From Agrocybe praecox (taxonomy: Eukaryota; Basidiomycota; Agaricomycetes; Agaricales; Agrocybaceae), in assembly GCA_964017145.1 (NCBI GenBank), contig OZ024848.1, positions 570,501 to 634,500 of the forward strand: a stretch of DNA of 64,000 nt. Reading direction: 5' to 3'. Below are positions 43,492-53,656 of this stretch, piece by piece. A program made the position numbers and the translations under genes. Below the pieces are notes generated by a model that saw only the letters and a list, made by a program, of their open reading frames with translations, had not been told where the DNA came from and ran no database searches. Within the stretch, counting starts at the first letter, position 1. Every line of letters starts with the position of its first letter.

Positions 43492-43819
43492 TGTTACGGA
43501 CATGCACGTCCAGCTCTTTTTTCATTTCCTTTCGATACATGTTCCATCTTTACTGCGGACTGCTGCACAGTGCACAGTCCTTGTATATAGTTTCATCGCC
43601 TCATTGTTACCATTCGTCGACCGCACCTAGAAGGTGCTGCTATCATATGAACTTTACTATAAATACTATGTCGAATACTCTATTGTTCTGTATCTAGGTC
43701 TTGAGAATACAGTTTGTTTATACCTATAAACATTGAACGCCTCAAACCTACGACTTCGGAACTTCTTCGGCATATTACTTCGATAGTAAGATGCATACAA
43801 AACGTTCTTAGTCGTAACA
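43492..43819 (+). repeat. 3' LTR of element 3
   Basis: 328 bp, TGTTACGG ... CGTAACA, in the opposite orientation to the LTRs of element 2 and about 10 bp shorter. It is preceded by GAACCGGGGTAA, a candidate polypurine tract. Confidence 0.9.
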
Positions 43820-44611
43820 CAATCTATCTGCTGGAAATAGCTTGATTCCTTCCATCCGTCGATTTCACTAATTGTCAAGTCAACTATGATCGATTTATCA
43901 TTCAAGAAGACGTGCTTGGTCATTCTTTGCTGCGCATTAGTCAACTTTTTTTATTTATTACTCATTCTTATTTATTTCTTATTCATTTCATCGATTGATG
44001 GACAGTTTTCTCCTTCTTTTCCATCATTTCAACCCATTTCTTTGTCATTCCTGACTCACTCGCTCAGTCAGCTTATTCATTCTACCTCTTATTCTTTATC
44101 ATTCGTTTCAACCTTACTTACCATTGATTACTCATGCCTTGCAGGATTTGTAGTATAAAAGCTAGTTAGATCCTGTAAAGTAAAAGAAGTACAACCCCAT
44201 CAACAAGTTTTGTACCGATTCAAGCAGCTATTTTTCAGTTCAGTATTTGTTCAGTCAATTCTCAGTCTCGGCAGTCAATTCTATAGCTTGGAAAACGCTC
44301 TAAGCTTCGATTATTCTCTTCTATTTCGACGTTTACTCTGATTTCAAAGTGGAATATGTTCACTTTGAATTCTGTTCTTTTATTCAATCTCAAACTTTTG
44401 TCTAGGACAAAAGCTCATCACAAACCATTAAACCTATACGATCTTTACACCAACAAACTATTCCTTGGAATGAAGTAACTTTAGTCCCACCCCCGAACTC
44501 ACAGGGAGAGAGGCGTCTTATCTAGGTCTAGCCCACTCTTTCTCTGGATTTTGTTGTTGGTTGTGTTTTGTGTGGTTGGCAAAGCATAAATCACCGACAG
44601 AAAAATCGTCT
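43820..44611. other. Non-coding, promoter-like features, no gene recognised
   Basis: A TATAAAAG box (about 44152-44159) is followed by pyrimidine-rich sequence and CAGTCAATTC direct repeats (44250-44280). This resembles an LTR or gene promoter, but no partner or coding frame was found. Confidence 0.35.
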
Positions 44612-45271
44612 TTCAACACGTGCTTTGGGTTTGACTAGAAACATTAACGAACATGCTGAGCAAAACAACAGCACTGTTGCCTGAAGGGCAATATGCATCT
44701 CTGGGAGTGACAAGAGGTGTTGAGAGTGATATGCGAGGCGTGAAGATGGTACAAAAATATTTGCTTTTTCTCTCATCTGTACCTGCGTTGATTTATCTGC
44801 TGTTAGGACATCAACTTCACCCTTCGAAAGGCCTGTGAAGATATGATAGCGGCGTGTACCAACCTGATTTGTGAACCACTTGACACCTGGACCGATGCAA
44901 CTTCTCAATCTGCCGAGAAAGGTGTTTACCCTCCTCCAGCGGCTAGTGCTAACCCGACGGCTTCACCTCCATTGGGTGACCTACCTACAATCCATCTACA
45001 CTTCCTGGAAGCCATCCAGAGAGACTTGCGTCATGGAATAGCACGAATCAAGTTGTATCTCGCAGATGATTGCACGGTGTGGATCCTGGTTGAACACATT
45101 GTTGACCAAGTTTCGAGCGCCTACAAATGTTGGGGTGATGCTGTCGGCCATCTTCCTGCTTCCACGCAGGGTGATGTGGAGGTGCTTAGTCATCGAAGGC
45201 TGAAAGATGTTCTCAAAGATGTTGCTAGTGACACAGGCTCTTCTTCCACGTTCGGAAGTCCCAGGAGCTGA
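44612..45271 (+). pseudogene. COG3: COG3 (SEC34) C-terminal fragment, right copy
   Basis: The sequence reads MLSKTTALLPEG...GVESDMRGVKM, then a short intron, then DINFTLRKACE-like sequence in shifted frame. From about 44843 it is an open frame to TGA at 45269-45271: CTNLICEPLDTWTDATSQ, FLEAIQRDLRHGIARIKLYLADD, HIVDQVSSAYKCWGDAV. This last part corresponds to the end of SEC34-type COG3. The N-terminal half is absent. A 4-base deletion relative to the left copy (near 44633) breaks the first exon. It forms the right arm of the inverted duplication. Confidence 0.6.
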
Positions 45272-45735
45272 GTATAGTGGTAGACCGTTTGCTAAATGTT
45301 CATCTCCATGGTAATAGAGACACTTTGTTGGGTATGGAACTTCTGCTAAATTCTAGTAAAAGATGAAATGTCAAATTTTCCGAATGGGTCTTTGGGTGTG
45401 ATGTGAATCTTTGGGCATCTAAGGTTTTTGTGTTATAGTAAAGCAAGTCACCTTATCATTTTATTGGCAATGGGGTATAGTCTACACTCAAGAAGTTTGA
45501 CAAGAGATTATTCTATCTTTAATCTGGAACCAGGCACAGTTTCTCATGTACATTTATTTGGCCTCCATCCTGTCTGTGCCTCGACAAACGATGTAATAAT
45601 TCTCCCCAATTCAACTCCATTTGTGCCCGCTTGGGCCCTGCATCATAAACAGGAATACAGTCGCCAGGCTTTGTAAATGAGAGCAGCGACGACGAGAAAA
45701 GAAAAATGTTGCAAGGACTGACTATAGAATTTTTA
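44612..45735 (+). repeat. Right arm of the inverted segmental duplication
   Basis: It matches 29285-31410 on the opposite strand, without TIR element copy D. Similarity continues about 450 bases past the COG3 stop and fades near CAAGGACTGA at 45710-45720. Confidence 0.75.
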
Positions 45736-46112
45736 AAGATATGATAGAGCCGAAGAGCATACACATATCTGTGTATTCATGGAATTAAGATGGAACTTCT
45801 CTCCTTTCGTCTGGGTTCCATTCTAAAAGCATTTTTAAATGGAGAAGGCACATATTGTGTGATATCGGATTCCGGTGCATGCAGTTCAGGTCAACTGATT
45901 TGATGTTAACAACGCCAGCAGAGCAGTTTTTGCGACGTTTAGGGAATATCAAGGGTCATGCAGACCCGTAGGGGTCTATGGGTAAGGTGCCTATGGGTAT
46001 GGGTATGGGTCATAATCTAAGGATCTGACACCCTTGGCTGACCCGTGACCAAATTTAGTAATGATTTTGATTAGATCAATTGGTGCTGATCTAATCTTGT
46101 GACGCGCGCAAA

Positions 46113-49100
46113 TGACAGCGAAAAGAAGGCAAAAAAAATACGGACCATTACTCAATGCCTGCAACAATGTCAACTGACAGACCCACTGATAGTAATGCTA
46201 CATGATCTGGATGCAAAGTCACCATTTCTGCAAAGGCTGCCGAGGCTATACAATCCCTCATTCCAAATAAACGTACAATACACAGGGACAAAGCACCAGC
46301 AGCAAAAAAACAAGTGGCGAAGGAGGCAAGTAGTGATACAAGTAGCGAGAATGGCAGCCTTCCAGGTAGCGAGAATGACTCTGTGGTTGCTGAGACATCG
46401 GATGCTGAGCTTGGTATGAATTCATGTTCCTAACCTGTCGAAAAAAAAATTAAAAAAACATAGAGCAACTGAAACCAACATGGAAAACACCTATCTATGC
46501 CTTCTTTCATCCCGAGCCTCAAATAGGATACAAAGACAGCCGCGGGTACCATGAATTCAGCTGCTTCAAAACATCCTGCAAGGCTACTGTACGGAGATAT
46601 TTAGATCAGGCCGACGCAAAGTCAACAGGAAACTTACACCGTCACGCAAAAAATTGCTGGGGAAAGGACATTATCGAGTCAGCTATGAACGCCAATGATG
46701 CAGACAATGCGCGTCTGGTCCTTTCAAAATCAAAAGACAGTTCAATTGCAGCTGCTTTTATGATCAAGGGAACAGGAAAAGCGACGTACTCTCATAGGCA
46801 GCACATGGCTACAGAGACCAGGTAAGCTTTTTTGCGTTTACGATCTTCGATGCCCACTAAAACCTATAGTGTTCTAGAGCTGAAATTGTGCGCTGGGTGA
46901 CGGAGAATGCCCACCCATACAGCATTGTCAATGATCGTGGATTTCGTTGCTTGATGAAAACAGGAAGGCCGCATTACTATCTGCCTTCTCCTGTCACGGT
47001 GTCGCAGGATGTTCGCCTTGTATTTACCCGTTCTTGACAGTGCATCGCATCTCTGCTTTGCGTAAGTACATGATTGCATTGTAAGATCAAATAACTCACA
47101 AGCCATGACATACCTATAGAAATATGATGGAAAAATCCACTTTGCGACTGATGCCTGGACTTCCCCAAATCATCGGGTGTTCGTTGCGGTGACTGTGCAC
47201 TTTGAGCACAACGGATCGCCTATCTGCATTATCCTAGACGTTGTGGAAGTAGCCAAGGTGAGCCAATTACATGCAAAACATTTATGTAACAACGCACCGA
47301 CCCAACCTATACCCAAACTTCTAGTCACATATGGATTACACTTAGCAGAGGTGTTTGCAGATATTCTGGAGAAATTTGGTGGGAGCGAGAAGGTACGTAA
47401 AGATGGGCAGTCTAAGCAAAAAAGAAACATACCTAATCCTCCACAGATATTGGGTATTACCTGCGACAATGCATCTAACAATGATGTAATGGTCTCGAAG
47501 CTCGAGGACGTGCTTCCAGAATTCTCGGCTGGCAATCACACGCGCTGCTTTCTGCACATCAACAATTTGGTTGCAAGAACACTTGTGAAGCAATTTGACA
47601 CACCTAAAAAGACAAACCAGCCCACCAATCCCAACGATGAAGAGATCATAAAACTGGCAGGCGATATCGAGTATGAGGAGCGTGCCACTCGAGAGCAGCT
47701 TCTAGCGGACTCTGCTGATGGTGGCTCAGGCCCAGATGATGATGTTGAGGGTTGGATAGACGAAATGGCTGCCCTCTCGCAGGCTGAGCGCGATGTTTTG
47801 CAAGAAAGCACACGCCCTGTGAAATTGGTTCTTGCTAAGGTACATCTTTCAAAATGAATGTTAAATAATATGGTTTTACTCACCATTCACAGGTCCGGAA
47901 ACTTGCTTTCAAAGTCATCAACTCAACAACACTCCTTTTGCCTGCATGGGAGGAGGCGGTTTCCCAAAAGAACCTAAAGAACCGCATCATTCCTCGCGAC
48001 GTAACAACAAGGTGGAATTCAACATACAATATGCTTGTATTTGTGCTCGAGTACCGTCCCACCATTGAGAGCTTCACTGCAGATTTAAAAAATGATGTTT
48101 GTGAGCTGGAGTTAACGGATAGGGAGTGGACAATTATTAGGCAGTTAGCAGAAGTCCTCAAGGTAAGTGGCTGCGCATTCCATAGGATGCTTAGTAATTT
48201 ACCTCAGCCTCGGGTTTCTAAATATATAGGTGCTCAAAGATGCTACCCTGTTCTTCTCGAGAGCAAATGCCAGTATCGCCAATGTTATCCCTGTTATGGA
48301 CGTTATTAATGACCGCTTGACTGTCCAAGCAAATGACAGAACACTCTCACCAGCCATCCGTGCCTCACTAGGTCTTGCCAAAAAGACTCTCAACCACTAT
48401 TACTCAAAAACGGATGATGCAGAAGTATATCGCATCGCAATGAGTGAGTTTTACAGTTTATCCTTTAGAAAAGCGAAGTTATATTAACAAACTATACAGT
48501 TCTTCATCCTAAGTACAAGCTACAATATTTCAAAGACGCACAGTGGACCAAGGAATGGACGAATGTCGCCGAAAACATATTTTGTAAAAAAATATAAGGA
48601 GGTTTATGAGAAACAAGATGAATGCGATGATGGAGAGTTATCAAGCAAGGGAATTAAGGTGTGTGTTACCTGCTACTATGTATTTCTGTGGGCGCTAACT
48701 ATATATTTCTGTCGTATGTTACTAGTCTTCGACTGCATTACATCCCAAAAATATGTTTGATGATATGCTCGCGTCCAAGTCTGCACCTACCCAAGTACAA
48801 AGTGAGGTTGACCATTATCTTGGCACCAATGTGGAGAATGTGCAAGACCCTCTCAAATGGTGGTGTGACTGTAAGACTATGTACCCATGTCTTTCGACGA
48901 TGGCAAGGGACGATCTGACTATTCCTCGTGAGTTCTATAATTTACGTGTTATTTGTGTGTTATTTCTTACTCTGAGTTCGTTATTTTCAGCTACTTCTGT
49001 TGATGTGGAGCGTGTGTTTAGCAGGGGCCGACTAATCTTACCTCATGTACGCAACCAATTGTCTGCACAGTCAATGAGAGCCCAAATGTGTGTTGGCAAT

Positions 49101-49217
49101 TGGAGTCTTTGTGGCTATGTGCACAACAACAATGTTCTTGTTGCATCTCAACTACCAGACATTGAAGGTGACAAGGACATTGAGCTCGAAAAGGGGTGGG
49201 ATAGTAATTTGATATAA
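46113..49217 (+). pseudogene. hAT transposase, multi-exon, broken
   Basis: After an acidic N-terminal exon (SSDTSSENGSLPGSEND), a BED-type zinc finger is seen near 46510-46670 (SCFKTSC ... LHRHAKNC). The RNase-H-like core follows over several exons (IHFATDAWTSPNHRVFVAVTV; ITCDNASNNDVMV; CFLHINNLVARTLV; RWNSTYNML). The hATC dimerisation region lies near 48995-49130 (SVDVERVFSRGRLILPHVRNQLS), ending at 49217. Introns of about 50-60 bases have GT-AG ends. An in-frame TGA (TRS*QC, near 47035) interrupts the exon before the DAWTSPNH block, and some junctions are uncertain. It would not make a full-length protein. Confidence 0.75.
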
Positions 49218-49287
49218 TGCTGTTCAAGTTTTGTGTTGTTAATAGTAGCTACTTTTCAATACATCACACGTACTTACGACTTATAGT

Positions 49288-50145
49288 CAGCCAGTGCGGA
49301 CAGATTTATGCATCAAGTTCTGGTAATTGCCCAATTAAGGTGATGCATCCACAGTGGCCGTGGCCTAGTGGCCCAAATTTATGTATCAAGCCCTCTGGCT
49401 GGCTTATTGTGACTGTTTGTGACTTATCACCTGATAGCCATGTGTTTATATTTGATGGGATCAAAATCCATGCACATGACTTTTTGCTTACCTCTATTTA
49501 CATGTTTGGGCTCCACTGATATGTTTATATGGCCTCAAATACAAACAAATAATAAATAATGATGTCAGCAGGCAGGGGCATGCAGGATACAAAACACACA
49601 AGGCCATTGAGTGATGTCACATCTAAACAACCCAATAAGGCAAGAGGACTTTGGACTTTGAGATTTTGAGATAAAGGCCTTTCATGCATAATAGATGGGA
49701 CTGAGATAAGACTAGATAAAAGATAAGTCTATTTTTAGCGCGATCTATTTTTAGAACACTTTACATATTTGGTTAGTTCAAGCCTAAAATGGTATAGAAC
49801 ACATTTTTTGATGATTTTAGAATTTATTTTTGGCTTGCTATAAATATTTCAATCTTTTATTTTGATTTGTATCCGGCTTTCTGCGGATATTTTGCGTTTT
49901 GTGGCTGAACCGTTGATGATTATGTAATAAAAAATATTTAGCATAACTTTTGAATTTTTCTCTACAACTTTGATTTTTGGTGGCTGTGCACCAAATCACA
50001 TGACTTTCACATGACTACAGCTCTCTAGTCACTGTCGGTCACCCTGATACATGACTTTGGGCCGTGTGGCCATTTCCGCTGTGGATGCATCACCTTAATT
50101 GGGCAACTACCAGGAACTCATGCATGATTCTGTCAGTAGTTAGTG
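49288..50145 (+). mobile_element. Non-autonomous TIR element, copy C (858 bp)
   Basis: Flanked by TTATAGT (49281-49287 and 50146-50152). It is almost identical to copy A. It sits between the hAT transposase stop and the hAT right terminus, so it inserted after that hAT element. Confidence 0.9.
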
Positions 50146-50285
50146 TTATAGTAGCATAACCCCTGCAGACCCACAGACCCAACATTGGAAAACCCGTGGG
50201 TCTGCGGGTGTGGGTAATGCAGGGTATGGGTATGGGTCACTTTGCAGAGAGCTGGGGGTTACCCGTGAAATTCCCTAGTGACGTT

Positions 50286-50799
50286 TACGCAGGATAATGT
50301 CACCCGAGTTCAAATAACACAGTAATATGTGCCTTGCAAAGTGTGGGAGGCTGCCCTGACTATTGAGAGTGTGTTGGTCAGAAACAAGAATATCAGCAAG
50401 ACCTGAGGCTTGAGTGCTTAGCGCGCAACGGGCATTGTGGTCACACTGCTCACACAGTACTACACGGTCAGTTTTGAATTATGAAGATACCTCGGCACAT
50501 AAAAGATTTGCTTCATGCTAAGCATATGGTCAGAAAACCGGTTAAGGTCGCCCGAAACATCCTCAGCTGGTGGTGAGGCTCAGCACGAGCAGATTGATGT
50601 TAAGCACAGTATATACGACCATTCTATTCTAATGAAAGGACGACCTTCGGTCGACTGGCCTTGCTGCTTATGCAATCATGTTTCAAAACACTCCCTTAGT
50701 ATTATCTTTGAATGCACAATGTAAAGAAACACAGTTCAGCATATAGGTTGGACAGTGAGACGAAAACCACAACAAGTAAAAAGAAGATGAAACATCGAA
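50286..50799. other. Spacer, no gene recognised
   Basis: Broken frames here could be worn Helitron sequence upstream of the helicase fragment, but no Walker A motif was found. Confidence 0.35.
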
Positions 50800-51984
50800 G
50801 TGAAAAGAGTTCTTATCATTGATAAAAGTTCAATGTTGGATAAGGGGGCATTATTCAAAACCTCGGAAATAACAGTGCATACAAAAGGCATGGAGGAGCA
50901 GGGCAGTCACCAAGACCTGTTCGGTTCAATGCATGTCATACTGTGCGGTGATTTTCACCAGTTCCTGCCAGTGGGAAATGTGTCAGGTGCACTATACAGC
51001 GACACGCACATGGTGAAAGGAGATAAGGGATGACCACAACTTGGAAGGGAACTCTTTTTGAAATTTGAGACCATTGTCATTCTCGATGAGCAAATAAGAA
51101 CGCATGATCTAGTATGGAACCAAATATTGCAGCACCTGCGAGTTGGACAATGCTGCGAAGGTGACTTAAAGGAGGTCAGGAAGCTTGTCCTTTCGAATCC
51201 AAAGTGTGACGCACCAGATTTTGCCAATAATCCATGGGATAATGCCATCCTCGTCACTCCACACCATTCAGTTCGCAAAAGGTGGAACACGAGCACAGTT
51301 AAAAGACGCTGCACAAAAGAAAAAAAAAGATTGTATATTGCTACGGCCAAAGACACATATAAAAGGACAGGAAGAGAGCTGGATATGAAGGGAAGATTAG
51401 CAGTTTGCGGGATGTCAGACAAAGCGATGGGCAAACTCACAGAGGAAGTCATGCTTGCAAAGGGGATGAAAGCGATAGTTCTGATAAATGTATTGACGGA
51501 AGGCAAAATTGCGAATGGTACAAGAGGTACAATTGAGGAGATATTGCTGGATTCGAGGGAGCCAATGCACAACGAAGGAACGGGGACAACAAAGTTGAAA
51601 TATCCTCCAGCAATGATACTGTTCCGACCAGATAAAGGAACGAGTCTGAAGTTTGAAGGCCTGCAAAATGGGGTGATTCCAATTGTACCAAGTGCAGTGT
51701 CATTCACAGCGAAAGGAAAACATGGGGAAGAAATCAAAGTGACAAGACGACAGCTTGCGTTGACACCAAGTTACATGTTCACCGACTACAAAGCACAAGA
51801 TCGGACAATAGAGTATGTCATAATTGACATAGCAAAACCTACCACAGGGCAGATATTGCCATTCAGCGTGTATGTGGCTCTTTCAAAAAGTCGAGGATGG
51901 GACACCATACGCCTACTTCGTGATTTTGAAGAGGTCATATTTCAACAACATCTGTTGTCAGCATTGTATCCTGTTTGTTGTTAA
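50800..51984 (+). pseudogene. Helitron PIF1-like helicase, C-terminal fragment
   Basis: The sequence begins at the Walker B region (VLIIDKSSMLD, where active enzymes have IIDE), followed by CGDFHQFLPVG. A TGA at 51031-51033 follows, then ILDEQIRT, a long middle, ALTPSYMFTDYKAQDRTIEYV and YVALSKSRGWDTI before the stop at 51984. These are SF1B PIF1-family motifs in order, typical of the Hel domain of Helitrons. Walker A and the whole Rep domain are absent. The Glu-to-Lys change in Walker B would abolish ATPase activity. Helitron ends were not found. Confidence 0.75.
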
Positions 51985-52094
51985 AAACAGGACAACAGAA
52001 GATTGTTGAGACGGAAGAATAAACCTAGCCTTACAAATCCCCAAATATTCAGATAGAGCCTAGCACTTCCAGAAGCAACATAAAACTTAAAAAT

Positions 52095-52235
52095 AGACAC
52101 ACAATATGAAACACGTGATGAATGTGAAACACATGATTAATATGAAACACGTGATAAATATGAAACATGTGGCTAATGTACAACACGTGAACATTATGAA
52201 ACATGTAACAAACCTATATGAAACACGTGTCAGTA
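52095..52235. repeat. Tandem ATGAAACACGTGAT repeats (CACGTG)
   Basis: Seven or eight degenerate units of about 17-20 bases contain AAACACGTG or AAACATGTG. A TATAAATATG box follows at about 52322. The arrangement resembles enhancer repeats in the U3 part of an LTR. Confidence 0.6.
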
Positions 52236-52399
52236 ACACATATGGATACTGTCACTGATGCATTATGATTTATACTTATTAAACATGAAACATGAATTAT
52301 GATGTAGGATAGAAAAACAGTATAAATATGTAGTAGATTAGAGACAAGAATAATCATCCTACCTTTTTCCCCATAACTTTACTGCTTTGAACTTCCCTT

Positions 52400-52885
52400 C
52401 AATAAGACTCTCAAGTACTATTATTCCCTAAGTAATTCAGAAGTGTTAAGCAACGATAAGCCTTAACATCCAGATTCTGATTCTGATTTCTGCCACGAGC
52501 TACCTTCTGCCACAAGTTACTTTCTACCACGAGCTACTGTAGGCTGCCACAAGTTACTTTCTGCCAAGAAGAGATACCTATGACGTCTACTATACCCCAG
52601 AATTGGCAAGCATTCTTGTCATCCAGATTCTGATTTTCTGCCAAGAAGAAGTACGTTTAACGATTACCGCATTAAAGAAGTGATAAGCATTCTTGTCATC
52701 CAGATTCTGAATTGCACAGAAGACTAATAGTCAACGATCAACAATAACTCAGAAGTGATAAGCATCAATAAGCCTTATCATCCAGATTCTGATTATAACA
52801 AGGATACTTCAAGTATCACTAGGTTAAGGCACGGAAGGTCAAGAGTGATAAAGCTACGATAAGCTTCATCATCCAGATTTTGATC
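52400..52885. repeat. Degenerate 80-bp repeats with CATCCAGATTCTGA
   Basis: CATCCAGATTCTGA occurs at 52468, 52620, 52698 and 52779, with CATCCAGATTTTGA at 52870. Most copies are preceded by GATAAGC...AAGCCTTAT-like sequence. CACAAGTTACTTTCTGCCA repeats fill the gap between the first two. Together with the upstream CACGTG repeats and TATA box this may be a solo LTR of about 1 kb ending near 53085, with no matching partner. Confidence 0.5.
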
Positions 52886-53656
52886 TATTTCCTTTTCATT
52901 TCTGTGATAGTCTCAGTACTCTACTCACATTTATATTTTGCTTTTTAGTTGTTCAAATCTCATTTTACTACATCATATTTCAGCACCTTGGTAAATTTTA
53001 CTGTTGAACCAATTGGAATATCCCAAACACCTCAGTTCCGGTAAACCCAAGTGAAACCTTTTTCACGTTGACACCATCGGCAGAGTTGGCAAAAGATATG
53101 AAGCGACTTAATGCGTTGAACAAGAACACAAAGACATGGTGGGAAGAACGAGCAAGGAAGAAGAGTCAAGAAGTAGTTAGGCCAAGTTAGGCCAACCATA
53201 GTCAAAATTTACATGAACGGTTATGGTCAGGTGTGTTGAGAAGAGGCTGCACACTGAGTCGGCAAGAATAATTAATTATGATCAGTGCGCGCAGCGCGAA
53301 AAAAGAGAGCAAGTTAGTTTTAGAAGACAAAACACAGCAAGATAAACAAAGACAAATGTTCTTCCAAACTTCTTACGTAATTATGAGGGGGGGAGAACGG
53401 GGAGACCTCAGTGGTATTCCCTTGCCCTGGGTCACGACCATTTCGAGACCCAGTGCCAAATTTCGGCTGGGGGGTCACAAACTCTCGAGAGTCCAGGATA
53501 CGCACAGTGCGCGCCCACATGATTCAGTGGTTTCCGAGCCCAAAGAGACCTGTTTTCTTCTTTTTTTCACCTCCGTCATCACCTCTATGACTATGCTACA
53601 TCTCTTTTAATTTTTTACGACACTTATGCGCCTTTAATACTACTTTAAATCTACTA
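52886..53656. other. Spacer, no gene recognised
   Basis: A short hairpin GCGCGCAGCGCG lies near 53287. No open frame with family resemblance was found. The last 200 bases presumably contain the promoter of the recombinase gene. Confidence 0.4.

Larger units (their letters stand above)
40496..43819 (+). mobile_element. Ty3/gypsy element 3 (5'-truncated, with 3' LTR)
   Basis: This is the same subfamily as element 2, judged by close similarity from the integrase through ORF3, ORF4 and the LTR. It keeps the 3' half only. The break coincides with the end of TIR element copy B. Confidence 0.9.
45940..50277 (+). mobile_element. hAT transposon (4.3 kb, decayed, with nested element)
   Basis: The termini are TAGGGAATATCA and the inverted TAGGGAATTTCA. 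They are flanked by GCGACGTT (45932-45939) and GTGACGTT (50278-50285), an 8-bp duplication with one CpG-to-TpG difference. Subterminal regions are rich in GGGTATGGGT and GGGTCTGCGGG motifs (45968-46012 and 50165-50240), probably transposase-binding sites. A hAT transposase is encoded inside. TIR element copy C is nested near the right end. Confidence 0.85.

Noticed and set aside
49217..49519. A 100-codon frame also seen near 39545-39925 and 13726
   Set aside because: It is shared because it lies in copies of the same non-autonomous TIR element; it includes the terminal repeat and has no domain.
53280..53320. Possible Helitron 3' end (short GCGCGCAGCGCG hairpin)
   Set aside because: The hairpin stem is only about four pairs and no CTRR end follows at the expected distance.
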